Part shown: piece after piece, positions 18,793 to 26,102 of the stretch
Layout of the letters: every line of letters starts with the position of its first letter
Numbering within the stretch: position 1 is the stretch's first letter
Source of the DNA: Oscillospiraceae bacterium
GTDB lineage: Bacteria > Bacillota > Clostridia > Oscillospirales > Oscillospiraceae
Direction: 5' to 3'
DNA length: 64,000 bases
Assembly (NCBI GenBank): GCA_910575505.1
Contig: CAJTFK010000004.1
Span: 124,001 to 188,000 of the forward strand
The notes under the pieces: generated by a model
Databases searched by the model: none
Told to the model about the DNA's origin: nothing
What the model saw: the letters and a program-made list of their open reading frames with translations, nothing else
Translations under genes and position numbers: made by a program

Positions 18793-19293
18793 TCAGCTGT
18801 TTTCCTTCTCAAGGGCTCTGATCCGGTCCCGGAGCTGAGCGGCCCGTTCGAAATCCTCCGTCTCCACGGCCCGGGCCATTTCATGCCGCAGGGCGTTCAG
18901 CTCCCGGGTCCTGGCAAAACGGTTCTGATCGTCCTGCTCCGCCTTCTCCGGCGTCTTCTCCGGCGTCTTCGCCGGTGCGCCCAGGGCGGGCATGTCGGCG
19001 AAAAGATCGTCCAGCGGGTTGTCAAACATCTCTCCCAGCATCTGGTGGAACTGCTCCGGCATGGAGAGGCGGGGGACGGTGAACTGGTCAAAGCCGTCAG
19101 ACAGTCCGCCGAAGGGGTTGGAGAAAAGACTGCCAAAACTGTTCATCATTCTCTGATGGCTGGCGGCGATTCGCTGGGTAAAGCCCAGTTTGGCGGCGCA
19201 GTCGGCGCAGAGGTGTTTTTCTGTGACTTGACCGTTGATGTTGCTCTGGTAAACAAAGGTGACTTCATTTTTGCCACAATGTTCGCATTTCAT
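18793..19293 (-). CDS. mcsA: McsA-like zinc and UVR-motif protein
   Basis: The 166-residue protein begins MKCEHCGKNEVTFVYQ with a second CADC pair (about residues 31-34), a zinc ribbon as in McsA, and ends with a UVR motif (LRHEMARAVETEDFERAAQL). A low-complexity Lys/Thr/Pro-Glu linker lies in between. McsA normally activates the arginine kinase McsB, but no mcsB follows here: the next gene, 37 nt on, is clpC. Start chosen at 19293 behind GGAGGTAAG. Confidence 0.88.
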   Translation of the reverse strand: MKCEHCGKNEVTFVYQSNINGQVTEKHLCADCAAKLGFTQRIAASHQRMMNSFGSLFSNPFGGLSDGFDQFTVPRLSMPEQFHQMLGEMFDNPLDDLFADMPALGAPAKTPEKTPEKAEQDDQNRFARTRELNALRHEMARAVETEDFERAAQLRDRIRALEKENS

Positions 19294-19346
19294 AATACTT
19301 ACCTCCATATATCTGCAAATATTTTGTTGACTGATTCCAATAGGGA

Positions 19347-19799
19347 CTATACCTGTAAGATCAGGACGTTCCGCAGAATGTCCGCCCGGACGGCGTCCCG
19401 GTTCTGCCGGGGCACGGCGGCCAGAGCCTTGTCGCTCACCGCCGCCAGAATCGTCCGGGCCAGGGTTTCCTCCAGGGCCCCAGCCTCTGCCAGGTTGGCG
19501 AGAATGGCTCTGGCCGAGGGCAGGTCCACCCCCTCCCCCAGGGAGTTGATGACGTGCATCAGCAGGGTCTGCCGGTCCACCCGGACCCGGGTGATGCGGA
19601 TGTACCCGTTGCCCCCCCGGCGGCTCTCCACGATGTAGCCCCGTTCCGGGGAAAAGCGGGTGGACATCACGTAGTTGATCTGGCTGGGCACGCAGTTGAA
19701 GCGCTGGGCCAGGTCGCTGCGCTGGACCTCCAGCACCCCGTCCCCGGATTCCTCCAGACTCTCCTGGAGAAAGGCCGCAATCAAATCTGAGATTCCCAT
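19347..19799 (-). CDS. ctsR: CtsR heat-shock repressor
   Basis: The 150-residue protein matches CtsR: MGISDLIAAFLQ, then LAQRFNCVPSQINYVMSTRF (HTH) and the glycine-rich wing RRGGNGYIRI that senses heat, followed by a helical dimerisation domain. It represses clp genes by binding GGTCAAA direct repeats, two of which flank the promoter upstream. First gene of the operon. Confidence 0.95.
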   Translation of the reverse strand: MGISDLIAAFLQESLEESGDGVLEVQRSDLAQRFNCVPSQINYVMSTRFSPERGYIVESRRGGNGYIRITRVRVDRQTLLMHVINSLGEGVDLPSARAILANLAEAGALEETLARTILAAVSDKALAAVPRQNRDAVRADILRNVLILQV

Positions 19800-19931
19800 G
19801 GGACTCCTTCCTTTCCGTTCTTTCTGTCCTTTCTGTAAGCCGGTCTCCTGGCCGCCGCTTCCCTGTGTATCCCGGGGCTATGGGGCAGGCTCCGAACCCG
19901 GCAAAGACCGCCTTTGTTTTTTTCATTTGAC

Positions 19932-20016
19932 TTTGACTTTCTTTGATGTTCTGTATGCTGTCAGTATAGCACTTCCCCGGCAAATGTCAAGAGCTAAATT
20001 TTGACTTTCTCTGACC
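19932..20016 (-). promoter_or_regulatory. ctsR operon promoter with two CtsR boxes
   Basis: On the minus strand TTGACA (19985-19990) and TATACT (19963-19968) are 16 nt apart. A heptad pair, GGTCAGA-GAA-AGTCAAA (20000-20016), lies upstream, and CATCAAA-GAA-AGTCAAA (19932-19948) downstream. Both keep the 3-nt spacing of the CtsR consensus. The operon is therefore probably autoregulated by CtsR. Confidence 0.82.
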
Positions 20017-20117
20017 AATATGAAAACAAATCGTGAACAGTTAGTGCCGACAAACCACATCTGAGGCCCTTTTTCGGCTCTTCAAAAAATTTTCCTGTGA
20101 TTTTTTTAACAGCCCCC

Positions 20118-20145
20118 TTGCTTTTTTTAAATTGTATGCTACAAT
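20118..20145 (+). promoter_or_regulatory. Ferredoxin promoter
   Basis: TTGCTT (20118-20123), 16 nt, TACAAT (20140-20145), about 30 nt before the start codon. Confidence 0.6.
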
Positions 20146-20175
20146 GAGGATACAATTCTAATGGAGGTGCTACCC

Positions 20176-20349
20176 ATGGCCTATAAGATCACTTCTGCCT
20201 GCGTGAGCTGCGGCGCTTGCTCTGACGTTTGCCCCGCCGGCGCTATCAGCCAGGGCGATGATTCCTATGTCATCGACGCCGCTGCCTGCCTGGACTGCGG
20301 TTCCTGCAGCGACACCTGCCCCAACGGTGCCATCGTTCCCGAGGAGTAA
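20176..20349 (+). CDS. 2[4Fe-4S] ferredoxin
   Basis: A 57-residue clostridial ferredoxin with two CxxCxxCxxxCP motifs (CVSCGACSDVCP and CLDCGSCSDTCP), each ligating a 4Fe-4S cluster. It is a low-potential electron carrier in the cytoplasm. The ATG at 20176 is preceded by GGAGGTG; an in-frame ATG at 20161 would overlap that site. Monocistronic: a promoter precedes it and a terminator follows. Confidence 0.95.
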   Translation: MAYKITSACVSCGACSDVCPAGAISQGDDSYVIDAAACLDCGSCSDTCPNGAIVPEE

Positions 20350-20362
20350 GAGGAAACTACAT

Positions 20363-20395
20363 AAAAAACCCGCAGGGATTCCCTGCGGGTTTTTT
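20363..20395. terminator. Strong terminator, probably bidirectional
   Basis: AAAAAACCCGCAGGG pairs with CCCTGCGGGTTTTTT, 13 nt after the ferredoxin stop and touching the end of the converging DUF6881-like gene. Confidence 0.92.
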
Positions 20396-20702
20396 ATATG
20401 CGCGGCCGGGAGAGAGATCCGGAATAGACCGGATTGCGGAAGGCGTCTTCAAAAACCTCTTTTGAAATGAGCTCCGCAAAAAAATCAGGGTCCCGGTTGA
20501 TTTCACTCGCCGGGGGCGCCGGCGCCTCCGTAACAAATGCAAAGCCCAATTCCGTCACCGGTTCGGCGGAGCGGTCCAGGAAAACCTCAACCATGGGGGT
20601 GGCATAACGCTCGTTGGCGAGGTCGACCTCGTAAAAGAGCACCACCAACATCTCACCGTCGATATGCCTCCAATACCAGCGGATATACTCAAACTGTTCC
20701 AT
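20394..20702 (-). CDS. DUF6881-like small protein, copy 1
   Basis: This 102-residue protein shares its layout with the next gene: a start with aromatic and acidic residues, FYEVDLANERYATPMVEVFL, then a FFAELISKEVFEDAF block and an ending YSGSLS. This fits DUF6881. Start with GGGAG upstream. The function is not known; members are often found as orphan or tandem genes and some near toxins, so an immunity-like role is only a guess. Confidence 0.65.
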   Translation of the reverse strand: MEQFEYIRWYWRHIDGEMLVVLFYEVDLANERYATPMVEVFLDRSAEPVTELGFAFVTEAPAPPASEINRDPDFFAELISKEVFEDAFRNPVYSGSLSRPRI

Positions 20703-20814
20703 AAAACTCCCTTTTCAGATTAGTGTTGCTGAAGACCGCTTCGTCAAACCACTCGTCAAAATATCCAAAACGGGCAGCCACCCATTACTGGATGGCCGCC
20801 CAATAAACTGGAAG

Positions 20815-21129
20815 TCAGATAGCAACCAGGCTTCCGCTATAAATTCTGGTATTCCATATTTCATCAAATTCTTCTTTGGATATAATCGTTGCATAGAAGC
20901 CTTCTCCCCAGACCTTTGCGTTCAATTCATCAACGGTTGGGATTGGACATACTTCTATGACATCACGATATGGGTCCTTATCAATCTTTACGGTCCTGTC
21001 CGCGAAGATTTCCATCTCTCTAAGCGTAAGGCGGTCATCCTTCAAATCCACTTCATAAAAATACACCATGGGCATCTCATCTGATTCATATTCCATAAAT
21101 AGCTGTATATACTCAACATCACTTTTCAT
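20815..21129 (-). CDS. DUF6881-like small protein, copy 2
   Basis: A 104-residue paralogue of the preceding gene: MVYFYEVDLKDDRLTLREME, then FYATIISKEEFDEIW and a final YSGSLVAI. Start at 21129 behind AGAGGAG; it lies 112 nt upstream of its paralogue on the same strand. Its DNA is clearly more AT-rich than its surroundings, which suggests recent acquisition. Confidence 0.65.
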   Translation of the reverse strand: MKSDVEYIQLFMEYESDEMPMVYFYEVDLKDDRLTLREMEIFADRTVKIDKDPYRDVIEVCPIPTVDELNAKVWGEGFYATIISKEEFDEIWNTRIYSGSLVAI

Positions 21130-21273
21130 TGACAAACTCCTCTTTATACAAATCACTATTTGTCGAGCCGATTATAGCACAGGACTCCTGCTGTTTCAAT
21201 GTGCTTTTGTGGAAACCGCCGAAGTTATATCCCAGCAGCACTTTTCTGAAAAGGGACCCATAAAACCTCATGC

Positions 21274-22143
21274 TTACAGGCCCGACAGATCAAACTCCGG
21301 CGTATACTCCTCCCTGGCGGAGGTCCGTTCCTGGGTGTAGCCGCTGGCAATGCCGCAGTTCTCCATATACGCCGCCGCCGCCCGGTACTCCGCCCTGGTC
21401 ACATGCCGGGCCAGCGCTCCAACGGCCCCGGGCTGGGGGGTGTACTGGCTCATGAGGGAAAACAGCACGTCGCCGGGGCGGAAGGTCTCCGCCACCCAGT
21501 CTATACACCGGCGGGTGTTCTCCAGCTCCCCCGGCAGCAGCAGATGACGGATGAGCACGCCGGACTTCAATTGGCCGTCTTCCATCCGGTAAGGGCCCGT
21601 CTGACGGAACATCTCCAGAATGGCGGGGGCGGCGCGGTCAAAGTAGTCCGGCGCGGCGGAGTACCGCTCCGCCGGACCCGGCAGGGCATATTTCAGGTCC
21701 GGCAGGTAGACCTGGACCTTCCCCTCCAGCTGCTGTAAAGCGGAGACGCTTTCATAGCCCCCGCAGTTCCAGACCACCGGCACCGGCCAGGGCTCAGACC
21801 CCAGGGCCTCCAGCACGGCGGGGGCAAACTGGGTGGGGGTCACCAGGTCCAGACAGGCGGCCCCCTGGTCGATCAGGGAACGGAAAATCTCCCGGAGACG
21901 GGAGACGGACACGGTTTTCCCCACGCCGCCCTGAGAGATGGGCCTGTTCTGGCAGTACACACAGCGGAGATTGCACCCGGAGAAGAAGATGGCCCCCGCC
22001 CCCTTCTCCCCCACCAGACAGGGCTCCTCCCATTGGTGCAGCATCGCCCGGGCCACGACGGGCTCCCAGGACATCCCGCAGATCCCCGGTCTGGTCTCAC
22101 GGTCCGCCCGGCAGTTCCGGGGGCACAGCCCGCAGAGCATCAC
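21274..22143 (-). CDS. PflX-like radical SAM protein
   Basis: The 289-residue protein starts with a Cys-rich stretch (CGLCPRNCRADR, then GICG) and has the radical SAM motif CNLRCVYCQN (about residues 56-65). The layout matches the uncharacterised PflX/COG1313 group related to pyruvate formate-lyase activating enzymes. No glycyl-radical partner is nearby, so the substrate is unknown. It overlaps the tdk stop by 4 nt and is the last gene of the mutY-tdk operon. Confidence 0.85.
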   Translation of the reverse strand: MMLCGLCPRNCRADRETRPGICGMSWEPVVARAMLHQWEEPCLVGEKGAGAIFFSGCNLRCVYCQNRPISQGGVGKTVSVSRLREIFRSLIDQGAACLDLVTPTQFAPAVLEALGSEPWPVPVVWNCGGYESVSALQQLEGKVQVYLPDLKYALPGPAERYSAAPDYFDRAAPAILEMFRQTGPYRMEDGQLKSGVLIRHLLLPGELENTRRCIDWVAETFRPGDVLFSLMSQYTPQPGAVGALARHVTRAEYRAAAAYMENCGIASGYTQERTSAREEYTPEFDLSGL

Positions 22144-22727
22144 AGGCCCCCCACGCCGAAGTCCGGCCCCAGGTTGCCCTCCATCCAGTGGCGGCGGCAG
22201 AGACCGATGTACTTGTCATTGGCCCCCAGCACCACCTGTTCGCCCTCCTTCAGCACCTTGCCCTGTCCGTCAAAGCGGGCGTTGAAGGTGGCTTTCTTGC
22301 CGCACCAGCAAATCGTTTTGACCTCCTCGATTTTGTCCGCCATGACCAGCAGGGCATAGCTGCCGGGAAACAGCTCCCCTTTGAAGTCCGCCCGGAGCCC
22401 ATAGCACATGACGGGGATATCCAGATGGTCCACCAGATAGACCAGGTGCATGACCTCCTCCCGGGTCAGAAACTGGGCCTCGTCCACGATGATGCAGGCA
22501 TTCTGCTGAAGCTCCATGACGGTCATCTCCCGCATTTCATCGAAGTACACGCAGGGATAGGTCAGCCCAATCCGGGAGGTCACCACATGCTCCCCGTCCC
22601 GGGTGTCCAGCCGGGGCTTGACCATCAGGGCCTTCTGGCCCCGCTCCTCATAATTAAACCGGGCCATCAGGGCGTTGGCGGACTTGCTGGAGCCCATGGC
22701 CCCATATTTGAAGTACAGTTGTGCCAT
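22140..22727 (-). CDS. tdk: Thymidine kinase (type II)
   Basis: The 195-residue enzyme has a P-loop GAMGSSKSANAL (about residues 9-20), the DEAQF motif and a zinc-binding CWCG pair with a later LCRRHW, all typical of the small type II thymidine kinases. It phosphorylates thymidine for salvage. It is directly adjacent to the zinc-ribbon gene upstream and overlaps the radical SAM gene by 4 nt. Confidence 0.96.
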   Translation of the reverse strand: MAQLYFKYGAMGSSKSANALMARFNYEERGQKALMVKPRLDTRDGEHVVTSRIGLTYPCVYFDEMREMTVMELQQNACIIVDEAQFLTREEVMHLVYLVDHLDIPVMCYGLRADFKGELFPGSYALLVMADKIEEVKTICWCGKKATFNARFDGQGKVLKEGEQVVLGANDKYIGLCRRHWMEGNLGPDFGVGGL

Positions 22728-23072
22728 TTACACGTCTCCCTCTTTCATTTCGCGGTCCTCTTTCCCGTGCGCGGCAAAGAGGTTCTGAGGTTCCTCCTGC
22801 CTGGGCATGTCAAAGACCATTTTTTCGCAGTTCCGGCAGAGCCAGGCAGTTCGGTAGCCCGCCAGCGTGGATGCAGGGCCCTCTGTATCCACTCGAATCT
22901 CCCGCCGGTTCCCTACCAGCCAGTGTTTTACGGCGGGCAGCCCGGGGGCCCAGAGGATACTGCCCCGGCCTGAGCGGAGAAAGCCCTGTTCCATAGCCTT
23001 CCCGCACCAAGGACAGTTCAGCGGGACCGTCTGAGTTTCCTGTGAATCGTGTTCGTTTTTTAATAGACTCAT
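22728..23072 (-). CDS. PF20097-type zinc-ribbon protein
   Basis: The 114-residue protein has an N-terminal CPWCGKAMEQGFL and a later CRNC pair, the pattern of the PF20097/DUF6487 family (CPxCGxxMxxG, then a CxxC). It probably binds zinc; its role is unknown. It begins at an ATGA overlap with the preceding small membrane gene. Confidence 0.7.
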   Translation of the reverse strand: MSLLKNEHDSQETQTVPLNCPWCGKAMEQGFLRSGRGSILWAPGLPAVKHWLVGNRREIRVDTEGPASTLAGYRTAWLCRNCEKMVFDMPRQEEPQNLFAAHGKEDREMKEGDV

Positions 23073-23263
23073 GAATCCTCCTTCTCTTCTCCCGCCTGCC
23101 GGATGTGTTCCTCAAAGATTCGCTCGCTCCGCTGGGGGAGGAAGGAGATGGGCGGCGGGAGCTCCCGGCCGTGATAATAGCGCCATAGCCACCGGAGGCA
23201 CCAGAGAAGCTTCCGCAGCAAAAGCAGCAGCAGGAGGAACAGCGCCCATTGCAGCAGTCTCAT
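23069..23263 (-). CDS. Small single-helix membrane protein
   Basis: A 64-residue protein with a Leu-rich N-terminal helix (MRLLQWALFLLLLLLLRKLL) and a charged tail. Its ATG overlaps the mutY stop and its stop overlaps the next start, which supports it being translated. No function is assigned. Confidence 0.6.
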   Translation of the reverse strand: MRLLQWALFLLLLLLLRKLLWCLRWLWRYYHGRELPPPISFLPQRSERIFEEHIRQAGEEKEDS

Positions 23264-24318
23264 GGCTTCCCTCCCAACAGTTTCACCGCTTCCGCGCTGT
23301 ACCGGGCGAAGGCGGAGGGCACCGCGTAGTCCGCAAGGCTGTCCGTCCAAACGAAATCCGGCGGTCCCTGGCCGGAGACCTCCAAGACATAGCCGGTCAT
23401 ATGCCATTCCACATGGGTGAAGATGTGCCTGGCGGCGAGGCGGCTTTTCCAGGACTTCGGTTCCAGCCCCCAGAGCTTCACCGCTTCCGGGGCGGCCTCC
23501 TCGCCGAGGGCGCCCTTTACATTGGGAAACTCCCACAGCCCCGCCAGCAGACCGGAGCCGGGCCGCTTCCGCAGGGCGGTCTCCCCGTTCCGCAGGAGGA
23601 GAAACACGGTTTTCTCCTCCGCCCGCCGGGCCTTTTTGGGCTTTTTCACCGGCAGAGCCTCCGCCGTGCCCCGGGCCTGTCCCAGACAAAAGTCCCGGAC
23701 CGGACAGAGGAGGCACCGGGGCGGTCCGTTGGGGCCGCAGACCGTGGCCCCCAGCTCCATCAGAGCCTGATTGAAGACGCGGACATCCGCGTCCTCTGCG
23801 GGAAAGACCGCCTGGACCTGGGCCCGAACCGCTTTTTTGACCGCGGGGTCTCCAATGTCGTCATGGCAGTCCGTCAGGCGGGCATAGACCCGGAGGACAT
23901 TGCCGTCCACCGACGCCTCCCGCCGCCCGAAGGCCGCCGAGGCAATGGCGGAAGCAGTGTAGTCCCCCACGCCGGGCAGCTCCAGAAGACCGGCGCGGGT
24001 GTCGGGAAAGCCACCCCGCTCCGCCACCAGTCTGGCGGCTCTCTGGAGATTCCGGGCCCGACTGTAGTAGCCCAGGCCCTCCCACAGCTTCATCAGCCGG
24101 TCTTCCGGGGCGGCGGCCAAAGCCTCCACCGTGGGGAAGGTCTCCAGAAACCGGGCATAATAACCCAGCACCGCCGCCACCCGGGTCTGCTGGAGCATAA
24201 TTTCAGAGACCCAGATCCGATAGGGATCCCGGGTCCGCCGCCAGGGCAGGTCCCGGGCGTTGTTCCTGTACCAGTCCAGCAGAGGCCGGACCGCCTTTGA
24301 TAAATCCATCTGTTCCAT
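23260..24318 (-). CDS. mutY: Adenine DNA glycosylase MutY
   Basis: The 352-residue protein has the HhH-GPD core (WVSEIMLQQTRV, then LLELPGVGDYTASAI with the catalytic Asp downstream) and an iron-sulfur loop. It removes adenine mispaired with 8-oxoguanine. The cluster ligands are spaced C-x7-C-x2-C-x5-C (CGPNGPPRCLLCPVRDFC) rather than the usual C-x6. The C-terminal NUDIX-like domain recognises oxoG. ATG 24318 lies about 8 nt after a TATACT -10, with no ribosome-binding site, so the mRNA may be nearly leaderless. Confidence 0.93.
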   Translation of the reverse strand: MEQMDLSKAVRPLLDWYRNNARDLPWRRTRDPYRIWVSEIMLQQTRVAAVLGYYARFLETFPTVEALAAAPEDRLMKLWEGLGYYSRARNLQRAARLVAERGGFPDTRAGLLELPGVGDYTASAIASAAFGRREASVDGNVLRVYARLTDCHDDIGDPAVKKAVRAQVQAVFPAEDADVRVFNQALMELGATVCGPNGPPRCLLCPVRDFCLGQARGTAEALPVKKPKKARRAEEKTVFLLLRNGETALRKRPGSGLLAGLWEFPNVKGALGEEAAPEAVKLWGLEPKSWKSRLAARHIFTHVEWHMTGYVLEVSGQGPPDFVWTDSLADYAVPSAFARYSAEAVKLLGGKP

Positions 24319-24337
24319 GGCCAACAGTATAGCATAG

Positions 24338-24446
24338 AAATGAGGAATTAGGAATGAGGAATGAAAAATTAGGGATGAAAAAATGTTTGTGGAACCGCGG
24401 CACAAAAAAATCCTAATTTCTCATCCCTAATTTCTAATTTCCTATT
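24338..24446. repeat. AATGAGGAATTAGG-type inverted repeat
   Basis: Left arm: iterated AATGAGGAATTAGGAATGAGG. Right arm: TCCTAATTTCTCATCCCTAAT and further copies in inverse orientation. Together they form a long imperfect hairpin between mutY and the divergent MerR gene. A short relative serves as the mgtE terminator at 32.6 kb. Confidence 0.65.
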
Positions 24447-24475
24447 GACCTTCCCCCCGCTGGAAGGTGTAAGAT
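24445..24475 (+). promoter_or_regulatory. MerR-type promoter of the membrane MerR operon
   Basis: TTGACC (24445-24450) and TAAGAT (24470-24475) are 19 nt apart, the elongated spacing of MerR-activated promoters. The spacer is a dyad, ACCTTCC-N7-GGAAGGT, nearly the same as the CueR operator at copper-responsive promoters. A second copy lies at 25999-26029. Confidence 0.85.
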
Positions 24476-24500
24476 ACTCTCAGAAACCGAGGTGAGAGGC

Positions 24501-25151
24501 ATGAAAATCAACGAGGTGGAGGCCCTGGTGGGCATCACCCGGAAAAACATCCGCTTCTACGAGTCCGAAGGTCTGCTGTCCCCCCGGCGGAACAGCGAAA
24601 ACGGCTACCGGGACTACGGCGAGGCGGAGGTGGAGGCCCTGCGGCGGATCAAGCTGCTGCGGAAGCTGGGGGTCCCTCTGGAGGAGATCCGGCAGATGCA
24701 GAGCGGGGCCCACACCGTGGGGGACGGGATGCGCCGCCATCTGGTCTCTCTGGAGCGGGAGCGGGGAAACCTGGATCAGGCCATCCGCCTCTGCGGCCGT
24801 CTGACGGACCGGCAGGAGCGGCTCTGCGACCTGGATGCCGAGTCCGTCCTGGCGGAGATGGATACTCTGGAGCAGACCGGCACCACTTTCCAGAACAAGC
24901 AGAAGCGGGACGTCCGCATCCGCTATGTGGCCCCGGTGGTCATTACGGTGGGGATGACACTGCTGATGATGGGACTTACGGGGCTGCTTTTCTGGAGCAT
25001 TTACGCTGGGACAAACGGCAGTCCCCCGGCGCTGATGCTGGCGGTGATCACGCTGCTGCCCCTGGTGGTCATCGGCGGGGTGGTGCTGGCCCTGATTCAG
25101 CGGATTCGGGAGATCGGGAAAGGAGAAGAAGACGATGCGAAAAGCTATTGA
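24501..25151 (+). CDS. Membrane-anchored MerR-family regulator
   Basis: The 216-residue protein starts with a MerR HTH (MKINEVEALVGITRKNIRFY, then SENGYRDY, very similar to the CueR DNA-binding region) and a dimer helix (about 75-120). It continues into two transmembrane helices (about 141-168 and 174-200) instead of a metal-binding tail. It ends GEEDDAKSY, a tail shared with the next three proteins. It should activate its own 19-bp-spaced promoter and the one at 26.0 kb. The ligand is unknown. Start at 24501; GTG 24492 sits in the ribosome-binding site. Confidence 0.85.
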   Translation: MKINEVEALVGITRKNIRFYESEGLLSPRRNSENGYRDYGEAEVEALRRIKLLRKLGVPLEEIRQMQSGAHTVGDGMRRHLVSLERERGNLDQAIRLCGRLTDRQERLCDLDAESVLAEMDTLEQTGTTFQNKQKRDVRIRYVAPVVITVGMTLLMMGLTGLLFWSIYAGTNGSPPALMLAVITLLPLVVIGGVVLALIQRIREIGKGEEDDAKSY

Positions 25152-25299
25152 GGAGAGTTCATTTTGGATTCTGGCGGCACTGATTGCGCTGACCGGCGGT
25201 GCGCTGCTCCTGCCCATGGGAATTGCCTTCTTGTATGTTCTGTGCCGACGGCGGGAGGAGCTGGAGAAAGGAGAGCTGGAGGATGCGAAAAACTACTAA
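25135..25299 (+). CDS. Small membrane protein with acidic-Tyr tail, 1
   Basis: A 54-residue single-helix protein (MRKAIEESSFWILAAL...) ending GELEDAKNY. Its ATG is embedded in the Asp-Ala codons of the MerR tail (GATGCG), a 17-nt overlap. The upstream Glu codons provide a GGAG-type ribosome-binding site. Confidence 0.72.
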   Translation: MRKAIEESSFWILAALIALTGGALLLPMGIAFLYVLCRRREELEKGELEDAKNY

Positions 25300-25534
25300 A
25301 AAGAAAATTGCCCCGATTATCATTACCGCGGCGGTGGTGCTGTATGTGGCTCCGCTGATCCTGATGGTCCTGGCGGCCATTGGCGGCATGGGAGCGGAGG
25401 CTGGGATCGCCCTTCCCATCGTGCTGCTGTACGCCGTTCTGGGCGGCGCGGTGATTATAGGGGTGATCCGGGCGCTGCTCCAGCGGCTGGATGAGATCGA
25501 CGGAGGAGAAGAGGAGGAGGCGAGCCGCTATTAA
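25283..25534 (+). CDS. Small membrane protein with acidic-Tyr tail, 2
   Basis: An 83-residue protein with two helices (about 8-30 and 40-68) ending RLDEIDGGEEEEASRY. It begins, exactly like the previous gene, within the GATGCG of the upstream tail, again with a 17-nt overlap. The repetition of this geometry argues for duplication of a gene module. Confidence 0.75.
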   Translation: MRKTTKKKIAPIIITAAVVLYVAPLILMVLAAIGGMGAEAGIALPIVLLYAVLGGAVIIGVIRALLQRLDEIDGGEEEEASRY

Positions 25535-25808
25535 AAGATGGGGAACCCGGCCGGGCGAGCCGGAGAGCCAGACCCTCCGGCGGAGAAACGCCGTGAGGAG
25601 CGCCGCCGCGTCTTCCGCCGCCCGCCTGCTTGCCGCCGCCGCGCTGCTGTGGCTCCGGGAGGGCGTGAACCCTGACGGTCTGGCCGGGCGGCTGGCTTTG
25701 CTGGCGGCCCTGCTGGATATCGGGTCCATTTTGCTGATCTGGGTGAGCCTTCGAGTCCGGCTGCGGGAGATCGACCGGGGCGAAGAGGAAGAGGCCAGCC
25801 AGTATTAA
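25491..25808 (+). CDS. Small membrane protein with acidic-Tyr tail, 3 (start uncertain)
   Basis: The 105-residue frame ends LREIDRGEEEEASQY and has two hydrophobic stretches. At the position homologous to the start codons of its two neighbours the sequence is GAGGCG, so ATG has become AGG. The first remaining ATG (25491) gives a basic extension with a 44-nt overlap and a poor ribosome-binding site; GTG 25593 (71 residues) is an alternative. It may be poorly translated or decaying. Confidence 0.5.
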   Translation: MRSTEEKRRRRAAIKRWGTRPGEPESQTLRRRNAVRSAAASSAARLLAAAALLWLREGVNPDGLAGRLALLAALLDIGSILLIWVSLRVRLREIDRGEEEEASQY

Positions 25809-25998
25809 GAGCCATCCCGAAATCATCCGCACACAGCCTGCCGGCAAATTTCCCGACATACTTCGTTGGTCTTCCTTGCCGGACTGACGCACGCCAAGGA
25901 CAACAACGCAGTCATGCAGTTTCCGGACCGCTGAACCCTTCTCAGTATGTTCAGGAATTGCTCTAAGAAAGAAATTGAGGACAATTCGGGGATTTCTA

Positions 25999-26029
25999 TT
26001 GACCTTCCCCCTGCTGGAAGGTATAAAAT
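25999..26029 (+). promoter_or_regulatory. Second MerR-type promoter, for the YbjQ operon
   Basis: TTGACC (25999-26004), 19-nt spacer, TAAAAT (26024-26029). The spacer dyad ACCTTCC-N7-GGAAGGT is identical in its arms to the copy at 24445-24475, so one regulator should act at both. Confidence 0.85.
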
Positions 26030-26102
26030 AGAGACGAACAGAGGAGGTCGCCTCCCCTGTTCGGAAACGCAAGACCAAAAGAATTTTAAGGAGGAAACGA
26101 AT

